Source: Haloprofundus halophilus (GTDB taxonomy: Archaea > Halobacteriota > Halobacteria > Halobacteriales > Haloferacaceae). Taken from it: 64,000 bases of DNA. The notes beneath the pieces were generated by a model, which saw nothing but the letters and a program-made list of their open reading frames with translations, had not been told where the DNA came from and ran no database searches. The stretch is from assembly GCF_003439925.1 (NCBI RefSeq), contig NZ_QQRR01000001.1:62001-126000 (forward strand), read 5' to 3'. The position numbers and the translations under genes are program-made. This document shows positions 1 through 8,271 of the stretch, in pieces (positions within the stretch are counted from its first letter, which is position 1; the number at the start of each line of letters is the position of its first letter).

Positions 1-83
1 CGGTGCGCTGTCGCCGACGGGTCGGTGACGAAGCGTCGCTCGGCGGACTGCGTTCCGAAAAATCGGCGCGAAAAGAGGGGCCG

Positions 84-263
84 CTACTCGAACTGTTTGA
101 CGGTGTTCAGGTCCGATTCCGTCCGCATGAACTCGGCCAGCCGGCGCGTCGCGTGACAGTTGGGACAACTGAAGTTCGTGCGATGGCCGGGCAACTCGCT
201 GGGACCGGACTCCCAGTTTTTTCCACACTCGGGGCACAACAGGCGGACGAACGCTTCGACCAT
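84..263 (-). CDS. Small zinc-ribbon protein (59 aa)
   Basis: A 59-residue protein with two CxxC knuckles (C10/C13 and C33/C36, the second reading CPNCH), which is the pattern of a single structural zinc ribbon. The rest is short, with an acidic tail. An upstream in-frame ATG at 314 exists, but I chose the ATG at 263 because a TATA-like box at 288-296 lies about 29 bases before it and would make the transcript leaderless. It is encoded just downstream of TFB on the same strand, with about 55 bases between the stop of TFB and this start. Tiny zinc-finger proteins like this are abundant in haloarchaea and mostly lack a known role. The function is unknown; nucleic-acid or protein binding is only a guess. 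Confidence 0.7.
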   Translation of the reverse strand: MVEAFVRLLCPECGKNWESGPSELPGHRTNFSCPNCHATRRLAEFMRTESDLNTVKQFE

Positions 264-287
264 ACGACTGACCGACGGGAGCGACTT

Positions 288-296
288 CAATAAATG
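288..296 (-). promoter_or_regulatory. TATA-like box of the 84-263 gene
   Basis: On the minus strand this reads CATTTATTG. Its centre is about 29 bases from the ATG at 263, the spacing expected for a leaderless haloarchaeal transcript. This decides the start of the small zinc-ribbon gene. Confidence 0.5.
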
Positions 297-317
297 TTTG
301 TGCCGCTCTCGCACACT

Positions 318-1286
318 TTAGGCGAAGAGGCCGGCGTCTTCCGCTTCCAGCAGCTCCTTGTACCGGTTTCGGATGGTGACTTCGCTGATGTTGGCGACGT
401 CGCTCACCTCGCTCTGGGTCACCTTCTCGTTGGTCAGCAGCGCCGCGGCGTAGACGGCGGCGGCGGCGAGGCCGACCGGCGACTTGCCCGAGTGGATTCC
501 CTTCTCCTTGGCCGTCTTCAGTAGCTGCCGGGCGCGGCGTTCGGCCTCGTCGGAGAGGTCGAGCGCCGAGGCGAAGCGCGGGACGTACTGCTCGGGGTCG
601 GCGGGCTGGATTTCGAGCTTCAGTTCGCGGACGATGTAGCGGTACGTCCGGGTGAGCTCCATCTTCTCGACGCGGGAGACGGTCGCGATCTCGTCGAGAC
701 TGCGGGGCATCCCCGCCTGACGAGCGGCGGCGTACAGACTGGCCGTGGCGACGCCCTCGATGGAGCGGCCGGGGAGCAGGTCCTCGCCGAGCGCACGGCG
801 GTAGATGACCGAAGCGGTCTCGCGGACGTTCTCGGGGAGGCCGAGCGCCGACGCCATGCGGTCGATCTCGCCGAGCGCCTGTTTGAGGTTGCGCTCTTTC
901 GAGTCGCGGGTGCGGAAGCGCTCGTTCCACGTTCGCAGTCGCTGCATCTGCTGGCGCTGACGCGACGACAGCGAGTTGCCGTAGGCGTCCTTGTTCTGCC
1001 AGCCGATGTTCGTCGACAGCCCCTTGTCGTGCATCATCTTCGTCGTCGGCGCGCCGACGCGGGACTTCGAGTCGCGCTCCGCGCTGTCGAAGGCGCGCCA
1101 TTCGGGGCCGCGGTCGACGGAGTCTTCCTCGACGACGAGGCCGCAGTCGGTACAGACGGTCTCGCCGTGTTCGGTGTCGCTGACGAGTCGGCCGCCACAC
1201 TCGGGACAGGTGCGCACCGACTCGCTCTCTCGTTCTCGTTCTGGTTCCGTTTCGCCGGTGTACGTACGGATGGTTGTGTCGGTCAT
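318..1286 (-). CDS. tfb: Transcription initiation factor IIB (TFB)
   Basis: TFB binds the TBP-TATA-BRE complex and recruits archaeal RNA polymerase. The 322-residue protein has the full layout. An N-terminal zinc ribbon has C27/C30 and C45/C48. A conserved B-reader/linker segment covers about 60-100 and includes GPEWRAF and HDKGLST. Two cyclin repeats follow, at about 125-215 and 225-315; the C-terminal repeat contains the recognition helix-turn-helix near SEVSDVANISEVTIRNRYK. Length and motifs match full-length archaeal TFBs. Haloarchaea carry several TFB paralogs, and the sequence alone does not say which one this is. The nearest good TATA-like box is about 100 bases upstream, so this gene probably has a short 5' leader, unlike most neighbours. 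Confidence 0.97.
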   Translation of the reverse strand: MTDTTIRTYTGETEPERERESESVRTCPECGGRLVSDTEHGETVCTDCGLVVEEDSVDRGPEWRAFDSAERDSKSRVGAPTTKMMHDKGLSTNIGWQNKDAYGNSLSSRQRQQMQRLRTWNERFRTRDSKERNLKQALGEIDRMASALGLPENVRETASVIYRRALGEDLLPGRSIEGVATASLYAAARQAGMPRSLDEIATVSRVEKMELTRTYRYIVRELKLEIQPADPEQYVPRFASALDLSDEAERRARQLLKTAKEKGIHSGKSPVGLAAAAVYAAALLTNEKVTQSEVSDVANISEVTIRNRYKELLEAEDAGLFA

Positions 1287-1380
1287 GATGGTCCTCGTGA
1301 TAGTGGCGGACCGCTATCCGGGAGAGGGAGAATATGGAGAAGACTCCGGAGTCGGTCCTTACCCTCAGTAAGGCCGCAAG

Positions 1381-1390
1381 CCTTATAAAT
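1381..1390 (-). promoter_or_regulatory. Probable TATA box of tfb
   Basis: On the minus strand this reads ATTTATAAGG. It would start transcription near 1357 and give tfb a leader of about 70 bases. It is the strongest TATA-like sequence between tfb and the next gene. Confidence 0.5.
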
Positions 1391-1692
1391 ATATCGCCCG
1401 CAAAACGCGGGAGGCGCTCTCAAACCGACGAATACGTGAGTATTCATCTTTCGAGAACTTCTGGTGGCTCTATTTGAGTGTATTAAACCTGACGGTAAGT
1501 TCCTCCGCGAGTGCAGCGGTTCGAGTGTGCGGGCTACTATCTCGCGACGACGCCTCAGAAGGCTTTTCGTGCACGCCGAACGGACTTCGGTTTATCGTAC
1601 TCTATCCGCACTAATTGCCTATCGGCTGCTCGTCGACCGCTCGGCGGCCGTCTCGAACGTTCACCTCCGACTCGCCTTCCGTCTCCGACCCG
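1391..1692. other. Non-coding stretch upstream of tfb
   Basis: I see no credible gene here. The stretch has lower GC than its surroundings. At 1430-1445 there is a 6-bp inverted repeat with a 4-base spacer (GAATAC-GTGA-GTATTC), about 40 bases upstream of the tfb TATA box. It could be a regulator site, but nothing else supports that. Confidence 0.4.
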
Positions 1693-2340
1693 TTAGGCGG
1701 GGTGCTGGACCGACTCGAACAGCGAGACGATGTTCGACTCCTCGTCGCTCATCTGCTGGGGGTAGACGCCGAGTGCGATGACGAAGTCGTCCTCGTGGCG
1801 CACCTTCGTCACGTGGATGAACACGTCTATCTGCTCGCCTTCGACGTTCGTGGTCGCGTCGTACTTCGTCACCTCCGTGTCGGTTCCAAGTAGCGTTAGC
1901 GTCTGTGAACTCGCCTCGCTCACGTTGCTCAGCCCGTCGTACTGGCTCGTCAGCATCTGGACGAGGTCCTCGTTGCCGTAGTCTTTGAGCGGGTTGAACG
2001 TTCGACTCGCGATCTCGACGGCCGGCGAGGAGATGACGGCGAAGACGCCGAGTTTCTGCTCGCCGAGCAGGCTCAGGTTCAGACTCTTCTCGTACGTCGA
2101 TATCTGGTTCGTCACTTCGACGCTTCGGGTCTGTCCGGCGGCGCTGAACTCTCGGGTGATGGTCTGCGCCTCGGTACCGTCGAGTTCGTACCCGGTGTCG
2201 CTCGCCACCGACTCCTCGGCCAGCGCAGGGTCGGCCTCGAACGAGAGCGCTTCCTGGCCCGTGACGAAGCTCAGACAACCGCTCGACGCGACCAACGCGC
2301 CGAGTGCCGCAGTCGCTACCTCGCGTCTCGTGTGTCTCAT
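1693..2340 (-). CDS. Tat-exported lipoprotein, DUF6517-like
   Basis: A 215-residue secreted lipoprotein. The N-terminus has a twin arginine (R5-R6), a short hydrophobic stretch and a lipobox ending in C22 (ASSGC), typical of haloarchaeal Tat lipoproteins anchored outside the cytoplasmic membrane. The mature part starts with a LSFEADPA-like segment and alternates beta-rich stretches. From memory it resembles the haloarchaeal DUF6517 family, which has no known function. The start at 2340 was preferred over the ATG at 2358 because a TATA-like box at 2365-2374 puts the transcription start close to 2340. It is a monocistronic gene between TFB and the enoyl-CoA hydratase. Confidence 0.75.
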   Translation of the reverse strand: MRHTRREVATAALGALVASSGCLSFVTGQEALSFEADPALAEESVASDTGYELDGTEAQTITREFSAAGQTRSVEVTNQISTYEKSLNLSLLGEQKLGVFAVISSPAVEIASRTFNPLKDYGNEDLVQMLTSQYDGLSNVSEASSQTLTLLGTDTEVTKYDATTNVEGEQIDVFIHVTKVRHEDDFVIALGVYPQQMSDEESNIVSLFESVQHPA

Positions 2341-2364
2341 CGCCCCCGTCTCTCTCACTCAGCG

Positions 2365-2374
2365 TTATAAGTTT
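2365..2374 (-). promoter_or_regulatory. TATA-like box of the lipoprotein gene
   Basis: The minus strand reads AAACTTATAA, centred about 29 bases before the ATG at 2340. The spacing implies a leaderless mRNA and supports that start. Confidence 0.55.
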
Positions 2375-2407
2375 CTCGGCCGAACAGTCGGTAGAAACGA
2401 CTACTTC

Positions 2408-2472
2408 GAGTGGAGTAGAGCGGAGCGGAGTGGAGTAGAGTAGAGTGGAGTGAAGTAAAGTGGAGCGGAGCC
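2408..2472. repeat. Degenerate GAGTR pentanucleotide tandem repeat
   Basis: Thirteen consecutive 5-base units, mostly GAGTG, GAGTA or GAGCG, with two AAGTA/AAGTG variants. It sits between the lipoprotein promoter and the 3' end of the enoyl-CoA hydratase gene. It gives a purine-rich strand. Confidence 0.85.
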
Positions 2473-2484
2473 GACGCGTCCGCC

Positions 2485-3315
2485 CTACTCACCGCGCCAC
2501 TCGGGGTCTCTACCCTCTAAGAACGCGTCGATCCCCTCGTTTTTGTCGTGGCTGTCGAAGAGACCGACGAACAGCTCCGACTCGTACGCCAGCCCCGAAT
2601 CGAGGTCCATCCGCGTCGCGGCCCGGAGCGCCTCCTTCGCCCGGGCCAGCGCCAGCGGGCTCTTCGACGCCATCTTTCCGACGAGGTCGGCGACTCGCTC
2701 GTCGAGTTCGTCGGCCGGGCGCGCCTCCTCGACCAACCCTATCTCGGCCGCCTCCGCCCCATCGACGAGTTCGCCGGAGAGCACGAGCTTTCGCGCCTGC
2801 CCCGGCCCGACGAGTCGCGTCAGTCGCTGGGTTCCGCCGCCGCCGGGGATGATGCCGAGGTTGATCTCCGGCTGCCCGAGTTTGGCGTCCTCACGGGCCA
2901 GCCGCACATCACAGGCCTGCGCGAGTTCGCAGCCGCCACCGAGGGCGTGACCGTTGACACGGGCGACGACGGGCTTCGAGCAGCCGGCGACGGTCTCGTA
3001 GATGCGGGGTCGCTCGCTCGCCTCGTGCTGTTCGACGGCGCTCCGCTCGCGGAGCTCTCTCACGTCGGCCCCCGCGACGAACGCCTTCGCCTCGTCGGAG
3101 CCGGTGAGCACGACGACCCGCACCTCGTCGTCTCTCTCGACGGCGTCGAACACCCGAGCGAGTTCCGTCCGAACCTGTGCGTTCAGCGCGTTGCGGGCGT
3201 CGGGGCGGTCGATGGTGACCGTGAGCGCGTACTCGCCGTACTCGCCGCGCCGGGCGCGGACGAACTCGGCGTCGGTCGCCGCGGTCTCCGCGTTCGAGAG
3301 GGCGTCTTCACGCAT
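2485..3315 (-). CDS. Enoyl-CoA hydratase/isomerase (crotonase family)
   Basis: A 276-residue crotonase-fold enzyme, expected to hydrate or isomerise enoyl-CoA thioesters. Visible motifs are the CoA/oxyanion segment KAFVAGADV (about 78-85), NGHALGGGCEL (121-131) and QPEINLGIIPGGGG (149-161). Both glutamates that catalyse hydration in enoyl-CoA hydratases are present (E130 and E150 here). The C-terminal half contains the usual trimerisation helices. The start overlaps the stop of the 3-hydroxyacyl-CoA dehydrogenase gene by 8 bases, so the two are translationally coupled. With PaaK nearby and paaABCD 8 kb away, a PaaF- or PaaG-like role in phenylacetate breakdown is plausible; general beta-oxidation is the alternative. 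Confidence 0.9.
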   Translation of the reverse strand: MREDALSNAETAATDAEFVRARRGEYGEYALTVTIDRPDARNALNAQVRTELARVFDAVERDDEVRVVVLTGSDEAKAFVAGADVRELRERSAVEQHEASERPRIYETVAGCSKPVVARVNGHALGGGCELAQACDVRLAREDAKLGQPEINLGIIPGGGGTQRLTRLVGPGQARKLVLSGELVDGAEAAEIGLVEEARPADELDERVADLVGKMASKSPLALARAKEALRAATRMDLDSGLAYESELFVGLFDSHDKNEGIDAFLEGRDPEWRGE

Positions 3316-4189
3316 CGTTCTCCCCCGAGACGCCGACGATTTCGCCGTTCTCCCAGACGTAGAACCCCTCGCCGGTCTTCTTGCCGAGCTTTCCGGCGCG
3401 GACTTTCTTCCGAAGCAGCGACGGCGGTCGGAACCGCTCGCCCAACTCTTCGCGCAGGTGTTCGAGGATGTCGAGTCGGACGTCGAGTCCGACGACGTCG
3501 CCGAGTTCCAGCGGCCCCATCGGGTGGTTGTAGCCGAGCTCCATCGCGGCGTCGATGTCGCGCGGGCTGGCGACCCCTGACTCGACCATCCGGACCGCTT
3601 CGACGCCGAGGGCGACGCCCAGACGCGACGTAGCGAATCCGGGTGCGTCCTCGACGACGACGGCCGTTCTACCGACGCCGTCGACGAACGACTCGGCGAA
3701 CTCGCGCGTCTCGACGCTCGTCTGCTCGGCCAGCACGACTTCGACCAACTGCATGATGTGCGGCGGGTTGAAGAAGTGGAGGCCCACGCAGCGCGAGGGC
3801 TCGTCGAGCGCGCTGGCGATGCTCGTCACCGGCAGCGACGAGGTGTTCGTCGCCAACACGGCGTCGGCCGGCGCGTGGTCGGACACGTCCGACAGCACCT
3901 GCTTTTTGAGCTCCTCGTCTTCGGGCACCGCCTCGACGACGAGACCCGCGTCGGCGACGGCCTCGGCGAGGTCGGTCGTCCCGTCGAGTCGCGCGAGCGT
4001 CGCTTCTCGCTCGTCTTCGCTCACCTTCCCGCGCTCGACGCCGCCGTCGAGGTTCGCCTCGATGGCCGCGAGGCCGTCGGCGACGAGCCCGTCTTCGATG
4101 TCACGGAGCGTCACGTCGTGACCGCCCATCGCGCTCACCTGTGCGATGCCGTGGCCCATCGTCCCCGCGCCAATTACACAGACGTTCAT
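3308..4189 (-). CDS. 3-hydroxyacyl-CoA dehydrogenase
   Basis: A 293-residue NAD-dependent dehydrogenase that oxidises 3-hydroxyacyl-CoA to 3-oxoacyl-CoA. The N-terminal Rossmann motif is GAGTMG (7-12). TNTSSLPVTS and the catalytic HFFNPPHIMQLVE block follow, and the C-terminal domain carries HPMGPLELGD. The length is that of the stand-alone short form (PaaH/Hbd type), not a fusion with a hydratase. A TATA-like box (GATTTAATC on the minus strand, 4211-4220) lies about 27 bases upstream of the ATG. First gene of a two-gene operon with the downstream crotonase, probably supplying consecutive steps of beta-oxidation or of the phenylacetate pathway. Confidence 0.93.
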   Translation of the reverse strand: MNVCVIGAGTMGHGIAQVSAMGGHDVTLRDIEDGLVADGLAAIEANLDGGVERGKVSEDEREATLARLDGTTDLAEAVADAGLVVEAVPEDEELKKQVLSDVSDHAPADAVLATNTSSLPVTSIASALDEPSRCVGLHFFNPPHIMQLVEVVLAEQTSVETREFAESFVDGVGRTAVVVEDAPGFATSRLGVALGVEAVRMVESGVASPRDIDAAMELGYNHPMGPLELGDVVGLDVRLDILEHLREELGERFRPPSLLRKKVRAGKLGKKTGEGFYVWENGEIVGVSGENDA

Positions 4190-4300
4190 GAACGATGTGG
4201 CTCGGGTCGGCGATTAAATCATTCCCATTGCGTCGCGTCTCGACGAGAGGTATCAGAATGTCCGAATCTACTGACTACTTTGCGATTCCATCCTACTGCC

Positions 4301-4316
4301 CTGTTGAAATCCTCAA
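4301..4316 (+). repeat. Left terminal inverted repeat
   Basis: CTGTTGAAATCCTCAA. It is the exact reverse complement of 5390-5405. Confidence 0.85.
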
Positions 4317-4443
4317 TTGGTGATATTTTCTTGGAGGCGTGCTGAATACAGAGCGCAAGTGCAGCAACACAAGCATTCGACTGCTTGATTCAGATACTGT
4401 TGAGAACGCCACTTCGAGAGGAGGTCGAAATGGAACTCGATAG

Positions 4444-5235
4444 TTAGATGTATTTCCTCACCAGGTCCTCGTGTACATTCTCCAGCACCAGTATCCAGCC
4501 GTCGTTCCCACCACTGTAATGGACCGTCTGTGAGGTTTCTCGGTCGAGAGCTGCCTGAACGGGGTCCAGTGCATCGAACCGGAGCCAATCGCTCACCTGC
4601 TCGAATTCCTGCTGGTACGAGCGGTCCTCCAAATCCAGGGAGATGCGAACTATCGACTGCTTCCCGTTATCGTCACAGTCAACCGTTAGTTCGTACCTGC
4701 CCAACCCATCCGTACAGTCGATGACAGCCCGGAGAAACTCCCGGTAATCCGTCTCGATATCGTAGATCATCTCCGCATCGAGGTAGAACCCTCGACCGGT
4801 ACAGAACAGATAGTCGAACAGAGAACTCCGAATCTGCGAGAGGCTCGTCGGTTCTTTTTCCGGTGGATCAAGCCACCCGACGCCCTCGGTCGCATCCTCC
4901 CCGATCCTGATGCCCCGGTAACGAGTTCGATCACTCGTCTCAACCCGTTCGAAGCCGTCAGGATCAAGCGAGGGGTCGATCAAATCGCGCCGTAGCTCGT
5001 TAATTACACCCATAGTCTCGAAGTCTCGAAGAATCGACGCGTACACTGCGTGCCCTACCTCGCTGGTAACTGCTTCATCGATATTGTCCCGGTACGCCTC
5101 CAGCTCTCCGTACTCCATAAGAGACGGTATATATCCGAGAACGAACTTGACGTCACCGGAGTCCAGGTCAACGCCGGCCTCCAACTTTGCGGTAATGTCC
5201 ACAACGCATCGCTTGGTATTGTTCCCCTCGTTCAT
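4444..5235 (-). CDS. Hypothetical protein inside the inverted-repeat insert
   Basis: A 263-residue protein that I do not recognise. No membrane segment, signal peptide, cysteine cluster or nucleotide-binding motif is visible. It is acidic but less extreme than its neighbours and looks mixed alpha/beta. Base and codon use are lower in GC than in the flanking genes, consistent with transfer. I chose the ATG at 5235 because a Shine-Dalgarno-like GGGAG (5243-5247 on the minus strand) precedes it by about 7 bases; the open frame extends upstream without support. It fills most of the space between the two inverted repeats, so it is probably cargo of that element. Confidence 0.6.
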   Translation of the reverse strand: MNEGNNTKRCVVDITAKLEAGVDLDSGDVKFVLGYIPSLMEYGELEAYRDNIDEAVTSEVGHAVYASILRDFETMGVINELRRDLIDPSLDPDGFERVETSDRTRYRGIRIGEDATEGVGWLDPPEKEPTSLSQIRSSLFDYLFCTGRGFYLDAEMIYDIETDYREFLRAVIDCTDGLGRYELTVDCDDNGKQSIVRISLDLEDRSYQQEFEQVSDWLRFDALDPVQAALDRETSQTVHYSGGNDGWILVLENVHEDLVRKYI

Positions 5236-5389
5236 ATCATGTCTCCCAGTTACTCCCGGCGTCTGAATAGCCGTCACGGTTTCTTGACGCGTCTGACGGT
5301 CACTTTGGTCACCACCGATCAGGTGGCACATCACTCCGGATTTCTGCTGACTACATCCTCTGTATCTCACACACCGATCCTATCAACCC

Positions 5390-5405
5390 TTGAGGATTTC
5401 AACAG
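5390..5405 (-). repeat. Right terminal inverted repeat
   Basis: TTGAGGATTTCAACAG. It is the exact reverse complement of 4301-4316. Confidence 0.85.
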
Positions 5406-5562
5406 AGTCCATCCCACGGGACGGTATGGCTGGCGTCACGCTCGACGCAGAGGAGACGAACCGCGAGACGGTATCGATAAAGATGGACTGGCGGCCGAAG
5501 TAGGCGAGAAGACCCGACCGCTCGGGGTAACCGTTTTGTACCACCTCTCCGAGCGATGTATC

Positions 5563-6846
5563 ATGGTTTACAATGAGATAGAGCGCGCCGACCGCGACGA
5601 ACTGCGGTCGATGCAGGACGAGCGACTGCGAACGACCGTCGAACACGCCTACGAGAACGTTCCCTTCTACCGCGACGCTCTCGACGAGGCGGGCGTCTCG
5701 CCCGGCGACGTCCGCGGCGTCGACGACCTCTCGCTGTTACCGTTCACCGCCAAGGAGGACTTCCGGGACCACTACCCGACCGGCCTCGTCGCCGTCGACA
5801 GGGGCGACCTCCGACGCATCCACGCCTCGTCGGGAACCACGGGAAAACCGAAGGTCGTCGGCTACACGGAGGGCGACCTCCAGCTGTGGGGCGAAGTGGT
5901 GGCGCGGTCGCTCGATGCCGCCGGCGTCGACTCCGGCCACACCGTCCAGAACGCCTACGGCTACGGGCTGTTCACCGGCGGCCTCGGCATCCACAGGGGC
6001 TGTGAGACGCTCGGTGCGAACGTCATCCCCATCGGTGGCGGGCAGACCGGGAGACAGTTGGAACTGCTGTCGGACCTCGACTCGGACGTGCTGACCTGCA
6101 CGCCGTCGTACGCGCTCTACCTCGCTGAGACGGCCGAAAACGAGGGTCTCGACCCCCGCGAGTGGAACCTCTCGACGGTCGTCATCGGCGCGGAACCCTG
6201 CACCGCACCGATGCGCGCCGAGATAGAGGAGGCGCTGGACGTGACGGCGCTCGACATCTACGGTCTCTCCGAGATAATCGGGCCGGGCGTCTCGATGGAG
6301 TGCGAGGCCAAATCGGGGCTCCACGTCTGGGAGGACCACTTCTATCCGGAGGTCGTCGACCCCGAGACGGGCGACCCGCTCCCGGAGGGCGAGGAGGGCG
6401 AACTCGTGTTCACGACGCTCACGAAGGAAGCGGTTCCCGTACTGCGCTACCGGACCGGCGATCTGGCGACGCTGACGCGCGAGCGGTGCGACTGCGGGCG
6501 GACGATGGTCCGCATGTCGCACGTCACCGGCCGAAGCGACGACCTGCTCATCGTCCGCGGCGTCAACGTCTATCCGAGCGAAATCGAATCGGTCGTACTG
6601 GAGTTCGACGCCGTCGCGCCGTACTACCGCATCGACCTGACGCGCGACGGGCAACTCGACACCATCGACATCACCGTCGAGCGGACCGAGTCGTTCGACG
6701 GCGACGACGACGAGTTAGCCGACAGGCTCCGCGACCGACTCCAGACCGTGCTCTCGCTGTCGCCCGACTCGCTCACTATCGCGCCGCCCGGGGGTATCGA
6801 GCGGACCGAGACGGGGAAAGTAAAACGCGTCTACGACCACCGCTGA
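5563..6846 (+). CDS. paaK: Phenylacetate-CoA ligase
   Basis: A 427-residue AMP-forming ligase that activates phenylacetate to phenylacetyl-CoA, the first step of aerobic phenylacetate breakdown. Motifs in order: the N-terminal HAYENVPFYRDAL signature of PaaK, the P-loop SSGTTGKPK, YGLSEIIGPGVS, the adenylate-binding YRTGDLATL, a CDCG pair, and RGVNVYPSEIE before the small C-terminal domain ending in ETGKVKRV. The open frame runs upstream through the inverted repeat. The ATG at 5563 gives the normal family length and starts where homology begins. paaABCD is 7.4 kb downstream. A broader aryl-acid specificity cannot be excluded. Confidence 0.93.
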   Translation: MVYNEIERADRDELRSMQDERLRTTVEHAYENVPFYRDALDEAGVSPGDVRGVDDLSLLPFTAKEDFRDHYPTGLVAVDRGDLRRIHASSGTTGKPKVVGYTEGDLQLWGEVVARSLDAAGVDSGHTVQNAYGYGLFTGGLGIHRGCETLGANVIPIGGGQTGRQLELLSDLDSDVLTCTPSYALYLAETAENEGLDPREWNLSTVVIGAEPCTAPMRAEIEEALDVTALDIYGLSEIIGPGVSMECEAKSGLHVWEDHFYPEVVDPETGDPLPEGEEGELVFTTLTKEAVPVLRYRTGDLATLTRERCDCGRTMVRMSHVTGRSDDLLIVRGVNVYPSEIESVVLEFDAVAPYYRIDLTRDGQLDTIDITVERTESFDGDDDELADRLRDRLQTVLSLSPDSLTIAPPGGIERTETGKVKRVYDHR

Positions 6847-6872
6847 CCGCCGCACGAACCTCGTGGAGGCCG

Positions 6873-7319
6873 TCAGGCGTCCGAGGACGTCACCGCCGGG
6901 TCGACGGCGTCGTCTGTGCCCGGCGACCCCTCGCGGGCGTCTCCGTCCCCGGAAGCGTACTTCTCCCGTCGTCGCTCGTTCTCGGCTCGGATGCGCCGTC
7001 CGCTGTAGAAGTAGTACGCCGGACCGACGAACGGGAGCGCGAACGCCGCGCCGAACCAGAGGTGACGCGTCCAGCCCCACTCGTACCCCTGTCGGCGCAT
7101 CGCCTTGATGTCCGAGCGAACGAACCCGGCGATGAACAGGTGCGTGACGAGCATCACCACCAGCCCCGACCCGTCACCGAGGGGAATCGAGAGCACGAGA
7201 AGCGGAATCCCGAGGAGCCAGATGAGAAGCACGAGTTTGCGGTACGGCGCGACCAGGCGGCGTTCGCTCCACCCGTCGCCGCCGCGGTCGGCGTCGCGTC
7301 CGCGTCTGTGGCCGTCCAT
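6873..7319 (-). CDS. Small integral membrane protein
   Basis: A 148-residue protein with a basic N-terminus and three or four hydrophobic segments (about 27-45, 50-65 and 80-100). The membrane core includes FVRSDIKAMRRQG between segments and ends with PAYYFYSGRR. The C-terminal 40 residues are charged and probably cytoplasmic. I do not recognise a family with confidence; similar small membrane proteins are common in haloarchaea. It is convergent with paaK, with 26 bases between the stops, and divergent from the ASCH gene. The ATG at 7319 is the first start after the overlap with the ASCH gene on the other strand. Confidence 0.65.
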   Translation of the reverse strand: MDGHRRGRDADRGGDGWSERRLVAPYRKLVLLIWLLGIPLLVLSIPLGDGSGLVVMLVTHLFIAGFVRSDIKAMRRQGYEWGWTRHLWFGAAFALPFVGPAYYFYSGRRIRAENERRREKYASGDGDAREGSPGTDDAVDPAVTSSDA

Positions 7320-7430
7320 GCGTCGGGATGGACGCCGACAGAGCAAAAACGATTCGCCCGCGGGCCGGTTTCGCCGAGTTCGCGGGCCGACGGCCCGGTC
7401 GCTTTTCTCCGTCCCGTCCCAAAAGCCCCC

Positions 7431-7745
7431 ATGGCAGAGATCGACGCCGCGAACGTGCTCCCGACCGACCGACTTCGGTCGATGGTCGCCGAGGGACGAG
7501 TGACGCAACTCCACCGCGGTCACGCCTACGCCGAGACGGGCGACACGTTCGAGGTCGACGGCCGGCGGTTCGAGGTCGTCGCCGTCGACGCCCGGACGCT
7601 CGGCGATCTGACCGAGGAGGACGCCCGCGCCGAAGGCTCCGAGAACCTCGACACGTACCGCGAACGCCTCGAACGCGCCCACGACGACTTCGAGTGGGAC
7701 GACGACGCCGAAGTCGTCCGACACCGCTTCGAACCGGTCGAGTAG
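7431..7745 (+). CDS. ASCH-domain protein
   Basis: A 104-residue protein that looks like a single ASCH domain, a small beta-barrel fold related to PUA and thought to bind RNA or modified nucleotides. It opens with VLPTDRLRSMVAEGRVTQLHRG and has the family-like stretch FEVVAVDARTLGDLTEEDA. The C-terminus ends in a charged tail. The ATG at 7431 gives the usual length. It is convergent with the 7758-8201 gene, with only 12 bases between the stops. Role unknown. The ASCH assignment is by pattern, not by search. Confidence 0.7.
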   Translation: MAEIDAANVLPTDRLRSMVAEGRVTQLHRGHAYAETGDTFEVDGRRFEVVAVDARTLGDLTEEDARAEGSENLDTYRERLERAHDDFEWDDDAEVVRHRFEPVE

Positions 7746-7757
7746 CCGCGTTCTCGG

Positions 7758-8201
7758 CTATCCCAGCCGCTTCACCGCAATCTCGTGTCCGCCGTTCTCG
7801 GTCCCGACAGTCACCGCCTCGACGATGGCGTCCATCACCGCCTCGCGCCACCGTCGGACCGCTTCCGCGTGCTCGTCGCGGTGGGCGTCGACCGAGTAGC
7901 CCCCCGCCTCTCGGAGGCGGTCTTCGGTCTCGTCGGGGTCCGGAAACGGCGGCACGCCGGCGACGAGGCGCTCGGGGTCGAGATGAATCGGTTCGGTCGG
8001 TCCCTCGTAGCTTCCCTCGCCGCCGGCGAGGTGGAGCCGAGCGCGCATCCGCCCGGCAAACGGCGGCGTCACCCGCAGGACGGCGGGCACTCCTCTCCGG
8101 CGTCGCGCCTCCAAGGCGGCGACGACGTCGTCGGCCGTGACTGCGATAGAGCGGATGCGGGTGAGGTCGTTATCGGTCGTCCCGCTGTCGTCGCGCGTCA
8201 T
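7758..8201 (-). CDS. Conserved haloarchaeal protein of unknown function
   Basis: A 147-residue soluble acidic protein. Recognisable pieces are TADDVVAALEARRR near the N-terminus, then AVLRVTPPFAGRMRARLH, a PIHLDPERLV segment and a C-terminal helix with HAEAVRRWREAVMDAI. From memory this matches a widespread haloarchaeal family without an assigned function. No catalytic motif is evident. The open frame begins further upstream, but the ATG at 8201 starts the conserved part. It lies downstream of the 37-residue zinc-finger gene on the same strand, 70 bases away. Confidence 0.65.
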   Translation of the reverse strand: MTRDDSGTTDNDLTRIRSIAVTADDVVAALEARRRRGVPAVLRVTPPFAGRMRARLHLAGGEGSYEGPTEPIHLDPERLVAGVPPFPDPDETEDRLREAGGYSVDAHRDEHAEAVRRWREAVMDAIVEAVTVGTENGGHEIAVKRLG

Positions 8202-8271
8202 CGCTCTCGGTTCGGGGGAGAGAACCAAGGCGCTTTCGCGCTTCCGCCCGCGACTCGAACGACAGAATCGT

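Larger units (their letters stand above)
4301..5405. mobile_element. Inverted-repeat-bounded insert, IS remnant or non-autonomous element
   Basis: A perfect 16-bp inverted repeat (CTGTTGAAATCCTCAA at 4301-4316 and its complement at 5390-5405) bounds a 1.1 kb segment. Matching continues imperfectly for about 9 more bases inward. The interior has clearly lower GC than both flanks and contains one hypothetical gene but no recognisable transposase. On the minus strand next to the left repeat (4317-4443), a short open stretch out of frame with that gene could be an eroded transposase 3' end, but I cannot confirm it. No target-site duplication is visible. The insert separates the hydratase/dehydrogenase operon from paaK. 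Confidence 0.6.

Noticed and set aside
4317-4443. Transposase gene fragment next to the left inverted repeat
   Set aside because: The open stretch is too short and lacks catalytic residues. I mention it as a possible remnant but do not call it a gene.
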